Assembly: GCA_902767015.1 (NCBI GenBank)
Contig: CACXFV010000054.1
Coordinates: 1 to 40,776, forward strand
Direction: 5' to 3'
Length of the DNA stretch: 40,776 nucleotides
DNA from: an uncultured Lachnospiraceae bacterium
Lineage (GTDB): Bacteria > Bacillota > Clostridia > Lachnospirales > Lachnospiraceae
Shown: piece by piece, positions 1-7,700 of the stretch
Layout of the letters: every line of letters starts with the position of its first letter
How positions within the stretch are numbered: position 1 is the stretch's first letter
The notes under the pieces: model-generated
The model's database searches: none
The model's input: only the letters and a program-made list of their open reading frames with translations
What the model was told of the DNA's origin: nothing
Position numbers and translations under genes: made by a program

Positions 1-253
1 GCATATAAGTTGGAAAACTTATACACAATTTCAAAATCTATGGCAAGAACCAGTTTTAAAAAAATCTTTTGGTGGATAAGTCGCACCGAAAGATTTTTAT
101 TTTCTCTATTTTGACTATATAGTTCATTACCCAACTGAACTGCTACCGGATTCTGTTAAGATTGCCCGTTATGCTCTTGACAAGTGGAAAAATCTGAAAC
201 AGTATAGTGTTATGGACGAAATATGCAATCAATTAAAAACCATGAACCGCTAG
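1..253 (+). pseudogene. 3' end of an unidentified, probably frameshifted gene
   Basis: Reading frame 1 is open from the window edge to a TGA at 112-114. Frame 2 is open from about 80 to a TAG at 251-253 and encodes a natural-looking helical tail (HYPTELLPDSVKIARYALDK, then MDEICNQL). The two open stretches overlap around 80-114, as expected for one gene with a frameshift, or for a gene end fused to other DNA. I do not recognise the family. A hairpin terminator follows at 280-324, which supports this being the end of a transcription unit. The upstream part lies outside the window, so truncation versus frameshift cannot be settled. Confidence 0.35.
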
Positions 254-279
254 GTTGGTTTTTATATGAAACATATGAT

Positions 280-324
280 AGTGTGCGTAAGCAGGAGAGT
301 TAGTTGTTTGCGCACGCTATTTTT
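280..324 (+). terminator. Rho-independent terminator after the first fragment
   Basis: AGTGTGCGTAA (280-290) pairs with TTGCGCACGCT (308-318) through two G-T wobbles. A T-rich stretch begins at 320. It ends the unit that finishes at 253. Confidence 0.6.
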
Positions 325-342
325 GTGCAAAATAAAAGTAGG

Positions 343-373
343 TTGATATTTGCGCAAGATAAGCGTGTATAAT
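343..373 (+). promoter_or_regulatory. Putative sigma-A promoter for the ATPase gene
   Basis: TTGATA at 343-348 and a perfect TATAAT at 368-373 are separated by 19 bases, slightly long. The predicted transcript would carry the direct repeats at 375-443 as a leader of roughly 130 bases before the ATPase start at 510. Confidence 0.45.
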
Positions 374-374
374 A

Positions 375-443
375 AAAAGATGAAACAGTTTGCATAGGTC
401 AGTGTGCAGAAGCAAAAGATGATAACAGTTTGTGTAAGTGTGC
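375..443 (+). repeat. Two imperfect direct repeats in the ATPase leader
   Basis: Copy 1 (375-407) and copy 2 (414-443) share AAAAGATGA, then AACAGTTTG, then AGTGTGC, with small length differences between the blocks. The heptamer AGTGTGC also occurs at 280-286 and 484-490. The repeats lie just downstream of the predicted promoter and upstream of a good ribosome site (AGGAGG, 496-501). Confidence 0.6.
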
Positions 444-509
444 TTGCACTATTCTATTCAGCAGGTGGTTCTATAAGTGATATAGTGTGCATATTAGGAG
501 GAACGCATT

Positions 510-1916
510 ATGGTAAGTCGTGTGGTTAGGATTGAAAGTATTTCAATTGAAAATTTTAAAAATGTATCAAAAGGGACGCTGAATTTTGAGAACAAACGTA
601 AAGCGTATAAATCAAGTGTTGTAGGTCTTTACGGACAGAATGGTTCTGGAAAGACTGCATTGATTGATGCCATTCAGTTATTGAAGTTTGCTTTGTGTGG
701 GGGTCAAATTCCTCAAAAGTATGCAGATTATATTCACGTTGATGCAGAATTTGCAACGCTAAAATTTGAATTGATCGTGCGATATCCGGAAGAAGAGTAT
801 AAGGTATGGTATCAATTTAGCCTGAAGAAGAGAATGGACGAATTGATGTCTGGTGTTGAAGATGAAACTGATACAGAGAGGATTGCCGGAGTGGAACTGT
901 TTGATGAAGTGCTTTCTTTTTCGTATGTATCAAAAGAGGAAAAACTGCGAAAAGCACCATTAATTGATACAAAAACAGACGAACTATTCGTTCCAAAAGC
1001 AAAATTGATTGAGTTGGTTGGCAATAATAAAGAAGAATATATGGACTTGTTAGTTGCAAAGAGATTAACAAAGGCCACTTCGAGAAGTTTTGTTTTTTCC
1101 AGAGAATTGATAAATCAGTATAGAAAAAGGTGTCAGAACAGAATTTATATGAAACTTATTGAAGGATTATATACTTTTGCTCATAGAGAATTATTTATTA
1201 TTGGCACTGAGAGTATTGGATTAATTAGTCTGAATACATTACCGTTGGTGTTTAAGTATAAGAATGATAATTCTGAAGCGGTTGGAAGAATCATGATTTC
1301 GTTAGACAGGCCAACCTTGGTACCGAAAAATGCCTTTGATCTTTTTGAAAAGGTGATTGAGAATATGAATATTGTTCTGGAACAAATTGTTCCCGGACTA
1401 AAAATTGACATTGTAGATTTGGGTGCGTCCATGACAAATGATGGAAAAGTGGCAAGACAGGTTCAACTTATGTCTTTGAAGAATAGCAAAGATATTCCAT
1501 TCTGTTACGAATCCGAAGGGATTAAGAAAATTGTATCTATTTTACAGCTTCTGATTGTAGTGTATAATCATCCGTCTGTGACGGTTGCTGTAGATGAGTT
1601 AGATGGGGGAGTATTTGAGTATTTACTTGGAGAAATATTGAGCATTATTTCTGAGAAAGGAAAAGGACAGCTTATTTTTACCTCCCATAATCTTAGGCCG
1701 CTGGAAACGATTGATACAGGGTTTATAGCGTTTACAACAACAAATCCGGAAAAGAGATATATTCGTTTAGCAAATGTAAAAGAAACAAACAATCTTCGTG
1801 ACTTCTATTACAGAGATATTGTATTGGGAGAACAAAGCGAGCAAGTCTATAATCCGACAAATAATTATGAAAATGCATTGGCATTTAGAGAGGCGGGTGA
1901 GGCTTTTGGCTCGTAG
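510..1916 (+). CDS. AAA/ABC-type ATPase of the OLD/SMC-like class, probable defence protein
   Basis: The protein has 468 residues. It begins with the IENFKN element typical of RecF/OLD-type ATPases and has a Walker A (GQNGSGKT, about residue 43-50). An ABC-signature-like stretch (YESEGIKK) lies near residue 335. A Walker B/D-loop region (VAVDELDGG) and the switch histidine (FTSHN) follow near 360-395. The start is set by AGGAGG eight bases upstream. The 3' end overlaps the start of a TOPRIM gene remnant by about 11 bases, so the pair was translationally coupled. ATPase + TOPRIM pairs of this kind (for example PARIS and split OLD nucleases) act in anti-phage defence by sensing infection and activating a nuclease. 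I infer such a role, but the partner is destroyed here. The ATPase shows no obvious lesion, so decay is recent or the ATPase is kept for another reason. Confidence 0.8.
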   Translation: MVSRVVRIESISIENFKNVSKGTLNFENKRKAYKSSVVGLYGQNGSGKTALIDAIQLLKFALCGGQIPQKYADYIHVDAEFATLKFELIVRYPEEEYKVWYQFSLKKRMDELMSGVEDETDTERIAGVELFDEVLSFSYVSKEEKLRKAPLIDTKTDELFVPKAKLIELVGNNKEEYMDLLVAKRLTKATSRSFVFSRELINQYRKRCQNRIYMKLIEGLYTFAHRELFIIGTESIGLISLNTLPLVFKYKNDNSEAVGRIMISLDRPTLVPKNAFDLFEKVIENMNIVLEQIVPGLKIDIVDLGASMTNDGKVARQVQLMSLKNSKDIPFCYESEGIKKIVSILQLLIVVYNHPSVTVAVDELDGGVFEYLLGEILSIISEKGKGQLIFTSHNLRPLETIDTGFIAFTTTNPEKRYIRLANVKETNNLRDFYYRDIVLGEQSEQVYNPTNNYENALAFREAGEAFGS

Positions 1917-2111
1917 GAAAGTTGTATTTGTAATCGTTAAAGGTCCGTCTGACAATACTGCATTAGGTGTTACACTGAGCAGGGGATTTGATATAATTCT
2001 GCATTTTCGGTAAAAGAAGATTTTAAAGAATCCTGGGAGTTCATTGAAAAAGATATGCATTCGATTGAAAGATATACAAATTTGCCGATTGTATTATTGG
2101 AAGAAAAATAA
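1906..2111 (+). pseudogene. Gutted TOPRIM nuclease gene, partner of the ATPase
   Basis: From a TTG at 1906 (alternative GTG 1897), frame 1 encodes LARRKVVFVIV-KGPSD-NTALG, the N-terminal strand and motif 1 of TOPRIM proteins normally paired with such ATPases. It stops at 2011-2013. A second frame, in phase across about 1996-2111, encodes FSVKEDFKESWEFIEKDMHS and then IERYTNL, which I recognise as the usual C-terminal end of the same family. The middle, several hundred bases, is missing, and the junction near 1990-2000 is out of frame. The catalytic glutamate of the VEGPSD motif reads lysine (GTTAAAGGT instead of GTTGAAGGT). Both observations indicate an inactive remnant. Confidence 0.7.
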
Positions 2112-2583
2112 TAAAGAAATATCCAAACGCACAATCTACAATTATTTGGAACGTATGAAGAAAGCATATATGATTCATGGAGCAGGAAGATATCATATTA
2201 CCGGCAAATCGGCTCTGAGTAATCGCGAAAAACAATATGCTGTCGATATGGGTTTTAGAACACTCAATACCAATACGATCCATATAGAGGAGTCATTTTT
2301 TCTTGAAAATATTATTTACAATGAGCTTCTGACAAGAGGTCATAATGTTTTTGTCGGAAAAACATATAAAGGGAAAATTGATTTTGTGGCAATAAAAGGT
2401 GGGAAAAAGTGCTTTATACAGGTGACATATCTGCCTCCTACGGAAGAAATGATTCAAAGAGAGTTTGGTGCTTATAATAAGATTACAGATGCTTCACCGA
2501 AGTACGTGATGTCACTTGATAAGATTGACATGAGCCATGATGGAATCATTCATTTGAATATCAATGATTTTCTGCTTAGGTAA
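2106..2583 (+). pseudogene. 3' remnant of an AAA+ ATPase with DUF4143 domain
   Basis: The reading frame encodes about 155 residues resembling the C-terminal DUF4143 half of the widespread AAA_14/DUF4143 ATPases. It has a winged-helix segment (KRTIYNYLERMKKAYMIH), the FFLENIIYNEL helix and a nuclease-fold-like core (GKIDFVAIKGGKKCFIQV). Full-length members are about 400 residues with an N-terminal P-loop domain, which is absent here. The only upstream in-frame start (TTG 2044) lies inside the TOPRIM tail read in another frame and has no ribosome site. The fragment abuts the TOPRIM remnant directly, so two unrelated gene fragments were joined by deletion. Confidence 0.7.
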
Positions 2584-2646
2584 AATGAGCTGATAGTAAC
2601 TTAGGAGCTATTCCTAAAAATCGCTTGAAATTATTTCCTGTATCAC

Positions 2647-2675
2647 TTGCAAAATTTGATATGAGGTACTATAAT
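2647..2675 (+). promoter_or_regulatory. Sigma-A promoter for pgi
   Basis: TTGCAA (2647-2652) and TATAAT (2670-2675) lie 17 bases apart. A leader of about 105 bases runs to the pgi start. Confidence 0.8.
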
Positions 2676-2788
2676 ATAAAACGAGTTATTTTTCAAATTT
2701 GAGAGAAAAAGAATCAGATATGTTTGAAAGTGAATTTTGGTTCGGGTGTAGACAATTGTATGCAATTGTTGAAAGGAAGGAGAAAGAA

Positions 2789-4135
2789 ATGGCAAAAGTA
2801 ACATTTGATTATTCAAGAGCAGAGAAATTTATTTCGGGAAATGAAGTTGCCAATATGGAGAGTATTGTGAACAATGCAAAAGAGACTTTAGTATCAAAGA
2901 AAGGTGCAGGAAACGATTTTTTGGGTTGGATTGATCTGCCTGTTGATTATGATAAAGAGGAGTTTGCAAGGATTAAGGCTGCGGCAAAGAAGATTCAGAG
3001 TGATTCAGACGTTTTATTGGTGATTGGTATCGGCGGTTCCTATTTGGGAGCAAGAGCAGCCATTGAATTTTTAGGACACAGTTTTTATAATAACCTTTCG
3101 AAGGAACAGAGAAAGACACCGGAGATTTATTATGTAGGTAACAGCATCAGCAGTACTTATATTAAGCATCTCATGGACGTGGTAGAGGAAAAGGATTTTT
3201 CTATTAACATGATTTCGAAGTCCGGTACAACCACAGAGCCGGCGATTGCGTTCCGTGTATTTAAGAAGATATTAGAGAATAAGTACGGCAAGGAAGAGGC
3301 AGCAAAGAGAATTTATGCTACAACAGATAAGGCGAAGGGTTCTCTCAAGAATCTTGCCACAGAAGAAGGATATGAGACATTTGTGGTGCCTGATGATGTG
3401 GGAGGACGTTTTTCAGTACTTACGGCAGTAGGACTTTTGCCGATTGCAGTGAGTGGTTCGGATATAGACAAGCTGATGGAGGGTGCTGCATCCGCAAGAG
3501 AGATGGCTCTTAATGCACCGTTTGAAGAGAATGATTCACTTCAATATGCGGCTATCAGGAATATTCTTCACAGAAAAGGAAAGTCTGTAGAGATACTTGC
3601 GAATTATGAACCGAGTGTGCACTATGTTTCAGAGTGGTGGAAGCAGTTATTCGGTGAGAGCGAGGGCAAAGACCAGAAGGGTATTTTCCCGGCATCGGTT
3701 GACCTTACCACAGACTTGCATTCTATGGGACAGTTTATACAGGATGGCGCAAGAATCATGTTTGAGACAGTGATTAATGTGGACACACCGAAGTGCTCGT
3801 TTGAGATAGAAGAGGAGCCGGTTGACTTAGATGGCTTGAACTATCTGACCGGTAAAACAGTAGACTTTATTAATAAGAGTGCTATGAATGGTACGATTCT
3901 CGCTCATACAGACGGCAATGTGCCGAATCTCATGGTAACTATTCCGGAACAGAATGAATTTTATCTGGGACAGTTGTTCTACTTCTTTGAATTTGCCTGT
4001 GGTGTCAGTGGTTATGTTTCCGGTGTGAATCCGTTTGACCAACCGGGCGTGGAGAGCTACAAGAAGAACATGTTTGCACTTCTTGGAAGACCGGGTTATG
4101 AGAAGGAAAGAGAAGAACTTCTTAAGAGATTATAA
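2789..4135 (+). CDS. pgi: Glucose-6-phosphate isomerase
   Basis: This 448-residue enzyme interconverts glucose-6-phosphate and fructose-6-phosphate in the cytoplasm, at the entry to glycolysis and gluconeogenesis. The length is typical of the Firmicutes form. Visible marks are the [13 protein letters not shown] phosphate-binding loop, the SKSGTTTEP signature, the VGGRFSVLT segment and the C-terminal GVESYKKN lysine region. The ATG at 2789 ([11 protein letters not shown]) is chosen because AAGGAAGGAGA lies directly upstream; the longer TTG frame from 2699 has no ribosome site. It has its own promoter and is not linked to the fragments upstream. Confidence 0.97.
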   Translation: MAKVTFDYSRAEKFISGNEVANMESIVNNAKETLVSKKGAGNDFLGWIDLPVDYDKEEFARIKAAAKKIQSDSDVLLVIGIGGSYLGARAAIEFLGHSFYNNLSKEQRKTPEIYYVGNSISSTYIKHLMDVVEEKDFSINMISKSGTTTEPAIAFRVFKKILENKYGKEEAAKRIYATTDKAKGSLKNLATEEGYETFVVPDDVGGRFSVLTAVGLLPIAVSGSDIDKLMEGAASAREMALNAPFEENDSLQYAAIRNILHRKGKSVEILANYEPSVHYVSEWWKQLFGESEGKDQKGIFPASVDLTTDLHSMGQFIQDGARIMFETVINVDTPKCSFEIEEEPVDLDGLNYLTGKTVDFINKSAMNGTILAHTDGNVPNLMVTIPEQNEFYLGQLFYFFEFACGVSGYVSGVNPFDQPGVESYKKNMFALLGRPGYEKEREELLKRL

Positions 4136-4165
4136 TAATATAGAATACTTCGGTTTAGAGATTAG

Positions 4166-4195
4166 CGCTGCAGCAGGAGATGATAATCTGCGGTG
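4166..4195 (+). other. RNA hairpin after pgi
   Basis: CGCTGCAG (4166-4173) pairs fully with CTGCGGTG (4188-4195), counting wobbles, around a 14-base loop. No T-run follows, so it is not a classical terminator. Confidence 0.4.
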
Positions 4196-4249
4196 AACAG
4201 AGAAACAAGGTATAGATGTAGGTGACGTCGATTATGAAGACCGGAGAGG

Positions 4250-4284
4250 GAGAAACTCATCAGATGGTATCTGGTGGGTTTCTC
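4250..4284 (+). other. Long hairpin in the leader of the sirtuin unit
   Basis: GAGAAACTCATCAGAT (4250-4265) pairs with ATCTGGTGGGTTTCTC (4269-4284) over 16 positions, two of them wobbles, around a three-base loop GGT. No T-run follows. It precedes the micro-ORF by 28 bases. Possible roles are an attenuating structure or an RNA processing site; nothing identifies a known riboswitch. Confidence 0.55.
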
Positions 4285-4312
4285 TGTATAGTGGAGGAAA
4301 AGGGAGGTTTTT

Positions 4313-4431
4313 ATGACAGAGAAAGAATTGATGCATGCAGAGTAATCAGAGAAATTTCTGAGGATGAAAAGAGATATTGGCGACAGCAGTTAGAGAGAAG
4401 AAATCAATTGTTGAAGGAGGAAATCGACTGA
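4313..4431 (+). pseudogene. Micro-ORF with a probable frameshift, upstream of the sirtuin
   Basis: An ATG at 4313 with a strong AGGGAGG (4301-4307) encodes MTEKELMHAE and stops at 4345. In another frame the stretch from about 4343 to the TGA at 4429-4431 encodes a charged helix (VIREISEDEKRYW, then RRNQLLKEEID) that has no start codon with a ribosome site. Together they would form a protein of about 39 residues if one frameshift were removed. The TGA overlaps the sirtuin ATG by one base, as for a translationally coupled pair. It could be a sequencing error, a true pseudogene, or a leader peptide of 10 codons followed by chance coding. I do not recognise the protein. Confidence 0.4.
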
Positions 4432-5162
4432 TGGTACCGGAGAAGTGGAATGAGTTAAAGAGGATTATTGCGGATAGTGAGTATATCGTATTTTTTGGTG
4501 GGGCGGGTGTGTCTACCGAAAGCGGTGTTCCGGATTTTAGAAGTGTTGACGGACTTTATAATCAAAAATATAAGTTTCCGCCCGAGACTATCTTAAGTCA
4601 CACATTTTTTATGAAAAACAAAGAAGAGTTTTTCAGGTTTTACAGAGATAAACTGTTGATTGAGGGAATAGAGCCGAATAAAGCACATAAGGCACTGGCA
4701 AAGCTCGAGAAGGAGGGAAAGCTTAAGGCGGTTGTGACGCAGAATATTGACGGACTGCATCAGGCAGCGGGGAGCAAGGCAGTGTATGAACTGCATGGAA
4801 GTGTACTTAGGAATTATTGCATGAAGTGCGGAAAGTTTCACGATTTGGAGTACATTATGAAACAGGAGCTGGTGCCGTTATGTGAATGTGGCGGAGTTAT
4901 GAAGCCGGATGTGGTATTATATGAAGAAGGTCTTGATGAGAATACAATTAATGAGGCTGTCAGGCATATAGCGAGTGCCGATACGCTTATCATCGGAGGA
5001 ACTTCACTTGCAGTGTATCCGGCAGCAGGTCTCGTACGCTATTTTAATGGTAAAAAGTTAGTATTGATAAATAAACAGGGTACACCGATGGATCAGAATT
5101 GTGACCTCGTCATTCACGACAAGATAGGTGAAGTTCTGGGATATTGTACCGATATTATCTAG
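4431..5162 (+). CDS. cobB: NAD-dependent protein deacylase, sirtuin family
   Basis: The 243-residue protein removes acyl groups from lysine using NAD+. It has the NAD-binding loop GAGVSTESGVPDFRS (about residue 23-37), QNIDGLHQAAG, the catalytic histidine in ELHGS, and the zinc ribbon CxxC...CxC (YCMKCGK, then LCECGG). GGTSLAVYPAAG closes the cofactor site. The ATG at 4431 is preferred because AAGGAGG (4414-4420) sits ten bases upstream; the longer frame from 4377 lies inside the preceding micro-ORF. In bacteria CobB-type sirtuins regulate acetyl-CoA synthetase and other metabolic enzymes; no such target is adjacent. Confidence 0.94.
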   Translation: MVPEKWNELKRIIADSEYIVFFGGAGVSTESGVPDFRSVDGLYNQKYKFPPETILSHTFFMKNKEEFFRFYRDKLLIEGIEPNKAHKALAKLEKEGKLKAVVTQNIDGLHQAAGSKAVYELHGSVLRNYCMKCGKFHDLEYIMKQELVPLCECGGVMKPDVVLYEEGLDENTINEAVRHIASADTLIIGGTSLAVYPAAGLVRYFNGKKLVLINKQGTPMDQNCDLVIHDKIGEVLGYCTDII

Positions 5163-5216
5163 CAGATTAAAATGACAGAGATTGCTGATTAATCGGACGA
5201 AAGGTTTATTGTTAAA

Positions 5217-6275
5217 ATGAAAAAGTATTTAAACAGATTGTTTATTGACGGACTGGGCGGAATGGCACTGGGATTGTTCTCAACATTGATATTTGGTACG
5301 ATTTTGGCTCAGATAGCAGATTTTATGACCGGCACACCGAGTCTGTATCTCCGGTTTATTGCCGATGTGGCAAAGACCGCAACAGGTGCCGGGATAGGGG
5401 TCGGAGTTGCCGCTAAGTTTAAAGAATCTCCTCTTGTCACGGTGGCGGCGGCTGTGGCGGGGATGGTAGGCGCGTTTCCTGCATTATATCAAATGGCAGG
5501 AACGGAGAACTATGTGTTCACAATGGGAAAACCGGGTGAGCCCCTAGGTGCTTTTGTGGCCGCTTATATTGCCATAGAGGTAGGACATCTCGTATCGGGT
5601 AAGACAAATATAGATATATTAGTCACGCCGTTTTTGTCGATTTTGTCAGGTGCATTGGTGGGGCTCTTAATTGGTCCTTATATTACTGCGTTTATTAAAT
5701 GGCTTGGAGGTATTGTGAACGTCAATGTAGATAAGCATCCGATTGTAGGCGGAATCATTGTATCAGTTCTAATGGGAATGATTCTGACACTGCCAATCAG
5801 TTCTGCAGCAATCGGAATTTCCATGGGAATATCAGGACTTGCTGCAGGTGCAGCGACGATAGGCTGTTGCTGTCAGATGGTCGGTTTTGCGGTGGCAAGC
5901 TACAGGGAGAATAAGGTGGGAGGATTGATTGCACAGGGGATTGGAACCTCTATGCTGCAGGTTCCCAATATCGTAAGAAAGCCTTTCATCTGGTTGCCGC
6001 CGATATTATCAAGTGCCGTACTGGGACCGGTGGCTTCCGCGGCGTTAAAGATGGTAAGTACACCTGAGGGTTCCGGCATGGGAAGTTCAGGACTTGTGGG
6101 ACAATTGTCGGCATACAGTGCCATGACAAAGGCGGGAACTTCCGGGCAGACAGCCGTACTTGAGATTATTGTAATGCATTTTCTGTTGCCGGGGCTTCTG
6201 ACATTTGTCATAGCGCAGGCTTTTAGAAAAATAAGACTGATTAAAGATGGAGATATGGCGATTAGAGTGAATTAA
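5217..6275 (+). CDS. PTS EIIC-like membrane permease (PTS_EIIC_2 family)
   Basis: This 352-residue polytopic membrane protein is rich in Gly/Ala helices (FIDGLGGMALGLFSTLIFG, GAGIGVGVAAKF). It carries the family stretch around GCCCQMVGFAVASYRENKVG and MLQVPNIVRKPFIWLPP. PF13303 proteins are stand-alone EIIC-like permeases; no EIIA, EIIB or sugar-metabolising gene accompanies it, so substrate and energy coupling are unknown. The start follows AAAGG at modest spacing and lies 54 bases after the sirtuin stop, so the two may be co-transcribed. Confidence 0.85.
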   Translation: MKKYLNRLFIDGLGGMALGLFSTLIFGTILAQIADFMTGTPSLYLRFIADVAKTATGAGIGVGVAAKFKESPLVTVAAAVAGMVGAFPALYQMAGTENYVFTMGKPGEPLGAFVAAYIAIEVGHLVSGKTNIDILVTPFLSILSGALVGLLIGPYITAFIKWLGGIVNVNVDKHPIVGGIIVSVLMGMILTLPISSAAIGISMGISGLAAGAATIGCCCQMVGFAVASYRENKVGGLIAQGIGTSMLQVPNIVRKPFIWLPPILSSAVLGPVASAALKMVSTPEGSGMGSSGLVGQLSAYSAMTKAGTSGQTAVLEIIVMHFLLPGLLTFVIAQAFRKIRLIKDGDMAIRVN

Positions 6276-6300
6276 TACATCGACATGGAGGAAAATATAT

Positions 6301-7494
6301 ATGGAGCAGGAAAATATAGTACAGAATCAGCCGGTACCGGAGATGCCGGTGAATCCGGCAGGGCAGGTAGGTCAACCGGGACAGGAGACGACAAATCCAC
6401 AGGTACCACCGGATTATGCGGAGTTTTATGCTTCGGGTGCGGACAAACTGAATGTGATTCTTCAGGATATTACCAGACGTGATAATATGGCAGTGGAGAT
6501 TAGAACCTTGGCAGGTGACAGTAAAAGACTGGAAAAAGAGATTAATGACCAGAAAAAGGCATTAGACGCGGAATTAAATTCCGGCATTAGCAATGAGAGG
6601 GAAAAATATATAGCAGAAGAATCAAAAAAGATAACAGACAGTAATGCAGCAATCAGAAAGACAAAGAGTGACAGAAATAAGGCAAAAGAGCAGGGAATCA
6701 AAAACAGGATTGAAAATGAAACGGCTGCCATGATAACGGAAAACAAGGATACACACCGATATATCAGAAGAACTCTTAAGGAAAATGGTTTACCTGGATA
6801 TTGTGATAATGCATGGTTTTATACCATGTACTGCTCCCAGGGAATCGTGGAGTGGCTGATCAGAATACTGGTATTTTTGGTGGGACTGGTGGCGATTCCG
6901 GGCATCGTAGTAGCGATTGTGAATCCTTGGTTTTTCCTGAAATTTATTCTCTGGGTAGGCGTTATGGTAGTTTTTGTTGCGATATATCTGACAATATTTT
7001 TGCTCACAAAAGACAAAGACAATGGAACACTTGAGGAAATGCGTGAGTATAGGGATAAAATCCGGGATAATAAGAAGAAAATCAAAGCTGTCAAAAAAGG
7101 AATTAAGGCGGACGTTGATGAAAGTCAGTATAATCTTGGAGATTATGATATAAAAATTGTTGATTTAGAGAAGATTGTGGAGGAAGCAACCAGAGAGAAG
7201 GAACGTAAATTAAAAGAATTTGAAGAGGTTAAAAAGCAACAACTGATTGACAGTATTAATGCAAAACATATACCTGTCATCAATGATAAACAGTATATGG
7301 TCAGAGAAAAGACAAAGCAATATGAAGAAAAAAGCAGAGAGTTAAATGCGCTTAGTCAGCAGATTGAGGAGAATTATGAAAAATATCTGACCAAGTCTTA
7401 CACGAATCCTGATGCCATCAGGCGTATGCTGGAGATGATTAACAATAATGGAGCGCAGAATATCGGGCAGGCACTGGAGATGTTAAAGCGTTAA
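6301..7494 (+). CDS. Coiled-coil protein with two central membrane helices, function unknown
   Basis: The 397-residue protein starts with a Pro/Gln-rich tail (residues 1-38). A long charged coiled coil (about 60-150) follows, then two hydrophobic helices (about 185-207 and 211-236) and a second coiled coil (about 240-375). Both coiled-coil halves would lie on the same side of the membrane, giving a hairpin-like topology with cytoplasmic rods. The start is fixed by GGAGG ten bases upstream (6287-6291). It follows the EIIC gene by 25 bases and is probably in that operon; the strong terminator at 7623-7660 closes the unit. I do not recognise a family, and a structural or scaffolding role is only a guess. 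Confidence 0.75.
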   Translation: MEQENIVQNQPVPEMPVNPAGQVGQPGQETTNPQVPPDYAEFYASGADKLNVILQDITRRDNMAVEIRTLAGDSKRLEKEINDQKKALDAELNSGISNEREKYIAEESKKITDSNAAIRKTKSDRNKAKEQGIKNRIENETAAMITENKDTHRYIRRTLKENGLPGYCDNAWFYTMYCSQGIVEWLIRILVFLVGLVAIPGIVVAIVNPWFFLKFILWVGVMVVFVAIYLTIFLLTKDKDNGTLEEMREYRDKIRDNKKKIKAVKKGIKADVDESQYNLGDYDIKIVDLEKIVEEATREKERKLKEFEEVKKQQLIDSINAKHIPVINDKQYMVREKTKQYEEKSRELNALSQQIEENYEKYLTKSYTNPDAIRRMLEMINNNGAQNIGQALEMLKR

Positions 7495-7586
7495 GCAGTA
7501 AAGCCTTCGGGGGATATTTTCTGTGACAGAATGGTCACGAAAATTCATATTTTTTGTCAAAATATTTTTGTAAACATTTTATATGG

Positions 7587-7615
7587 TTCGACATTATTTT
7601 TAGATAGGTTATGCT
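7587..7615 (+). promoter_or_regulatory. Putative promoter directly before a terminator hairpin
   Basis: TTCGAC (7587-7592) and TATGCT (7610-7615) are 17 bases apart. Transcription would begin at about 7622, exactly at the base of the terminator hairpin at 7623-7660, making the hairpin the extreme 5' end of the mRNA. Confidence 0.4.
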
Positions 7616-7622
7616 ATGATAG

Positions 7623-7660
7623 TAGCTGTGATATTGGAATGATATCACAGCTATTTTTTT
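7623..7660 (+). terminator. Strong rho-independent terminator, possibly an attenuator
   Basis: TAGCTGTGATAT (7623-7634) pairs perfectly with ATATCACAGCTA (7642-7653), followed by seven T. It ends the 5217-7494 unit and lies 40 bases before the next gene. Confidence 0.85.
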
Positions 7661-7700
7661 GCTGAGCAGTTCTTTTATATAAAGAAAGGGGAGTTGAAAT

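Noticed and set aside
375-443. Type III toxin-antitoxin repeat RNA
   Set aside because: Only two repeats, no clear terminator after them, and the downstream gene is an ATPase, not a ToxN-like nuclease.
1798-1905. Long frame from 1798 as an N-terminal extension of the TOPRIM gene
   Set aside because: It lies inside the ATPase gene in another frame; family-like sequence begins only at the TTG/GTG near 1897-1906.
2699-2788. Longer pgi frame starting with TTG at 2699
   Set aside because: No ribosome site there, it overlaps the transcription start region, and ATG 2789 has a strong site and the usual N-terminus.
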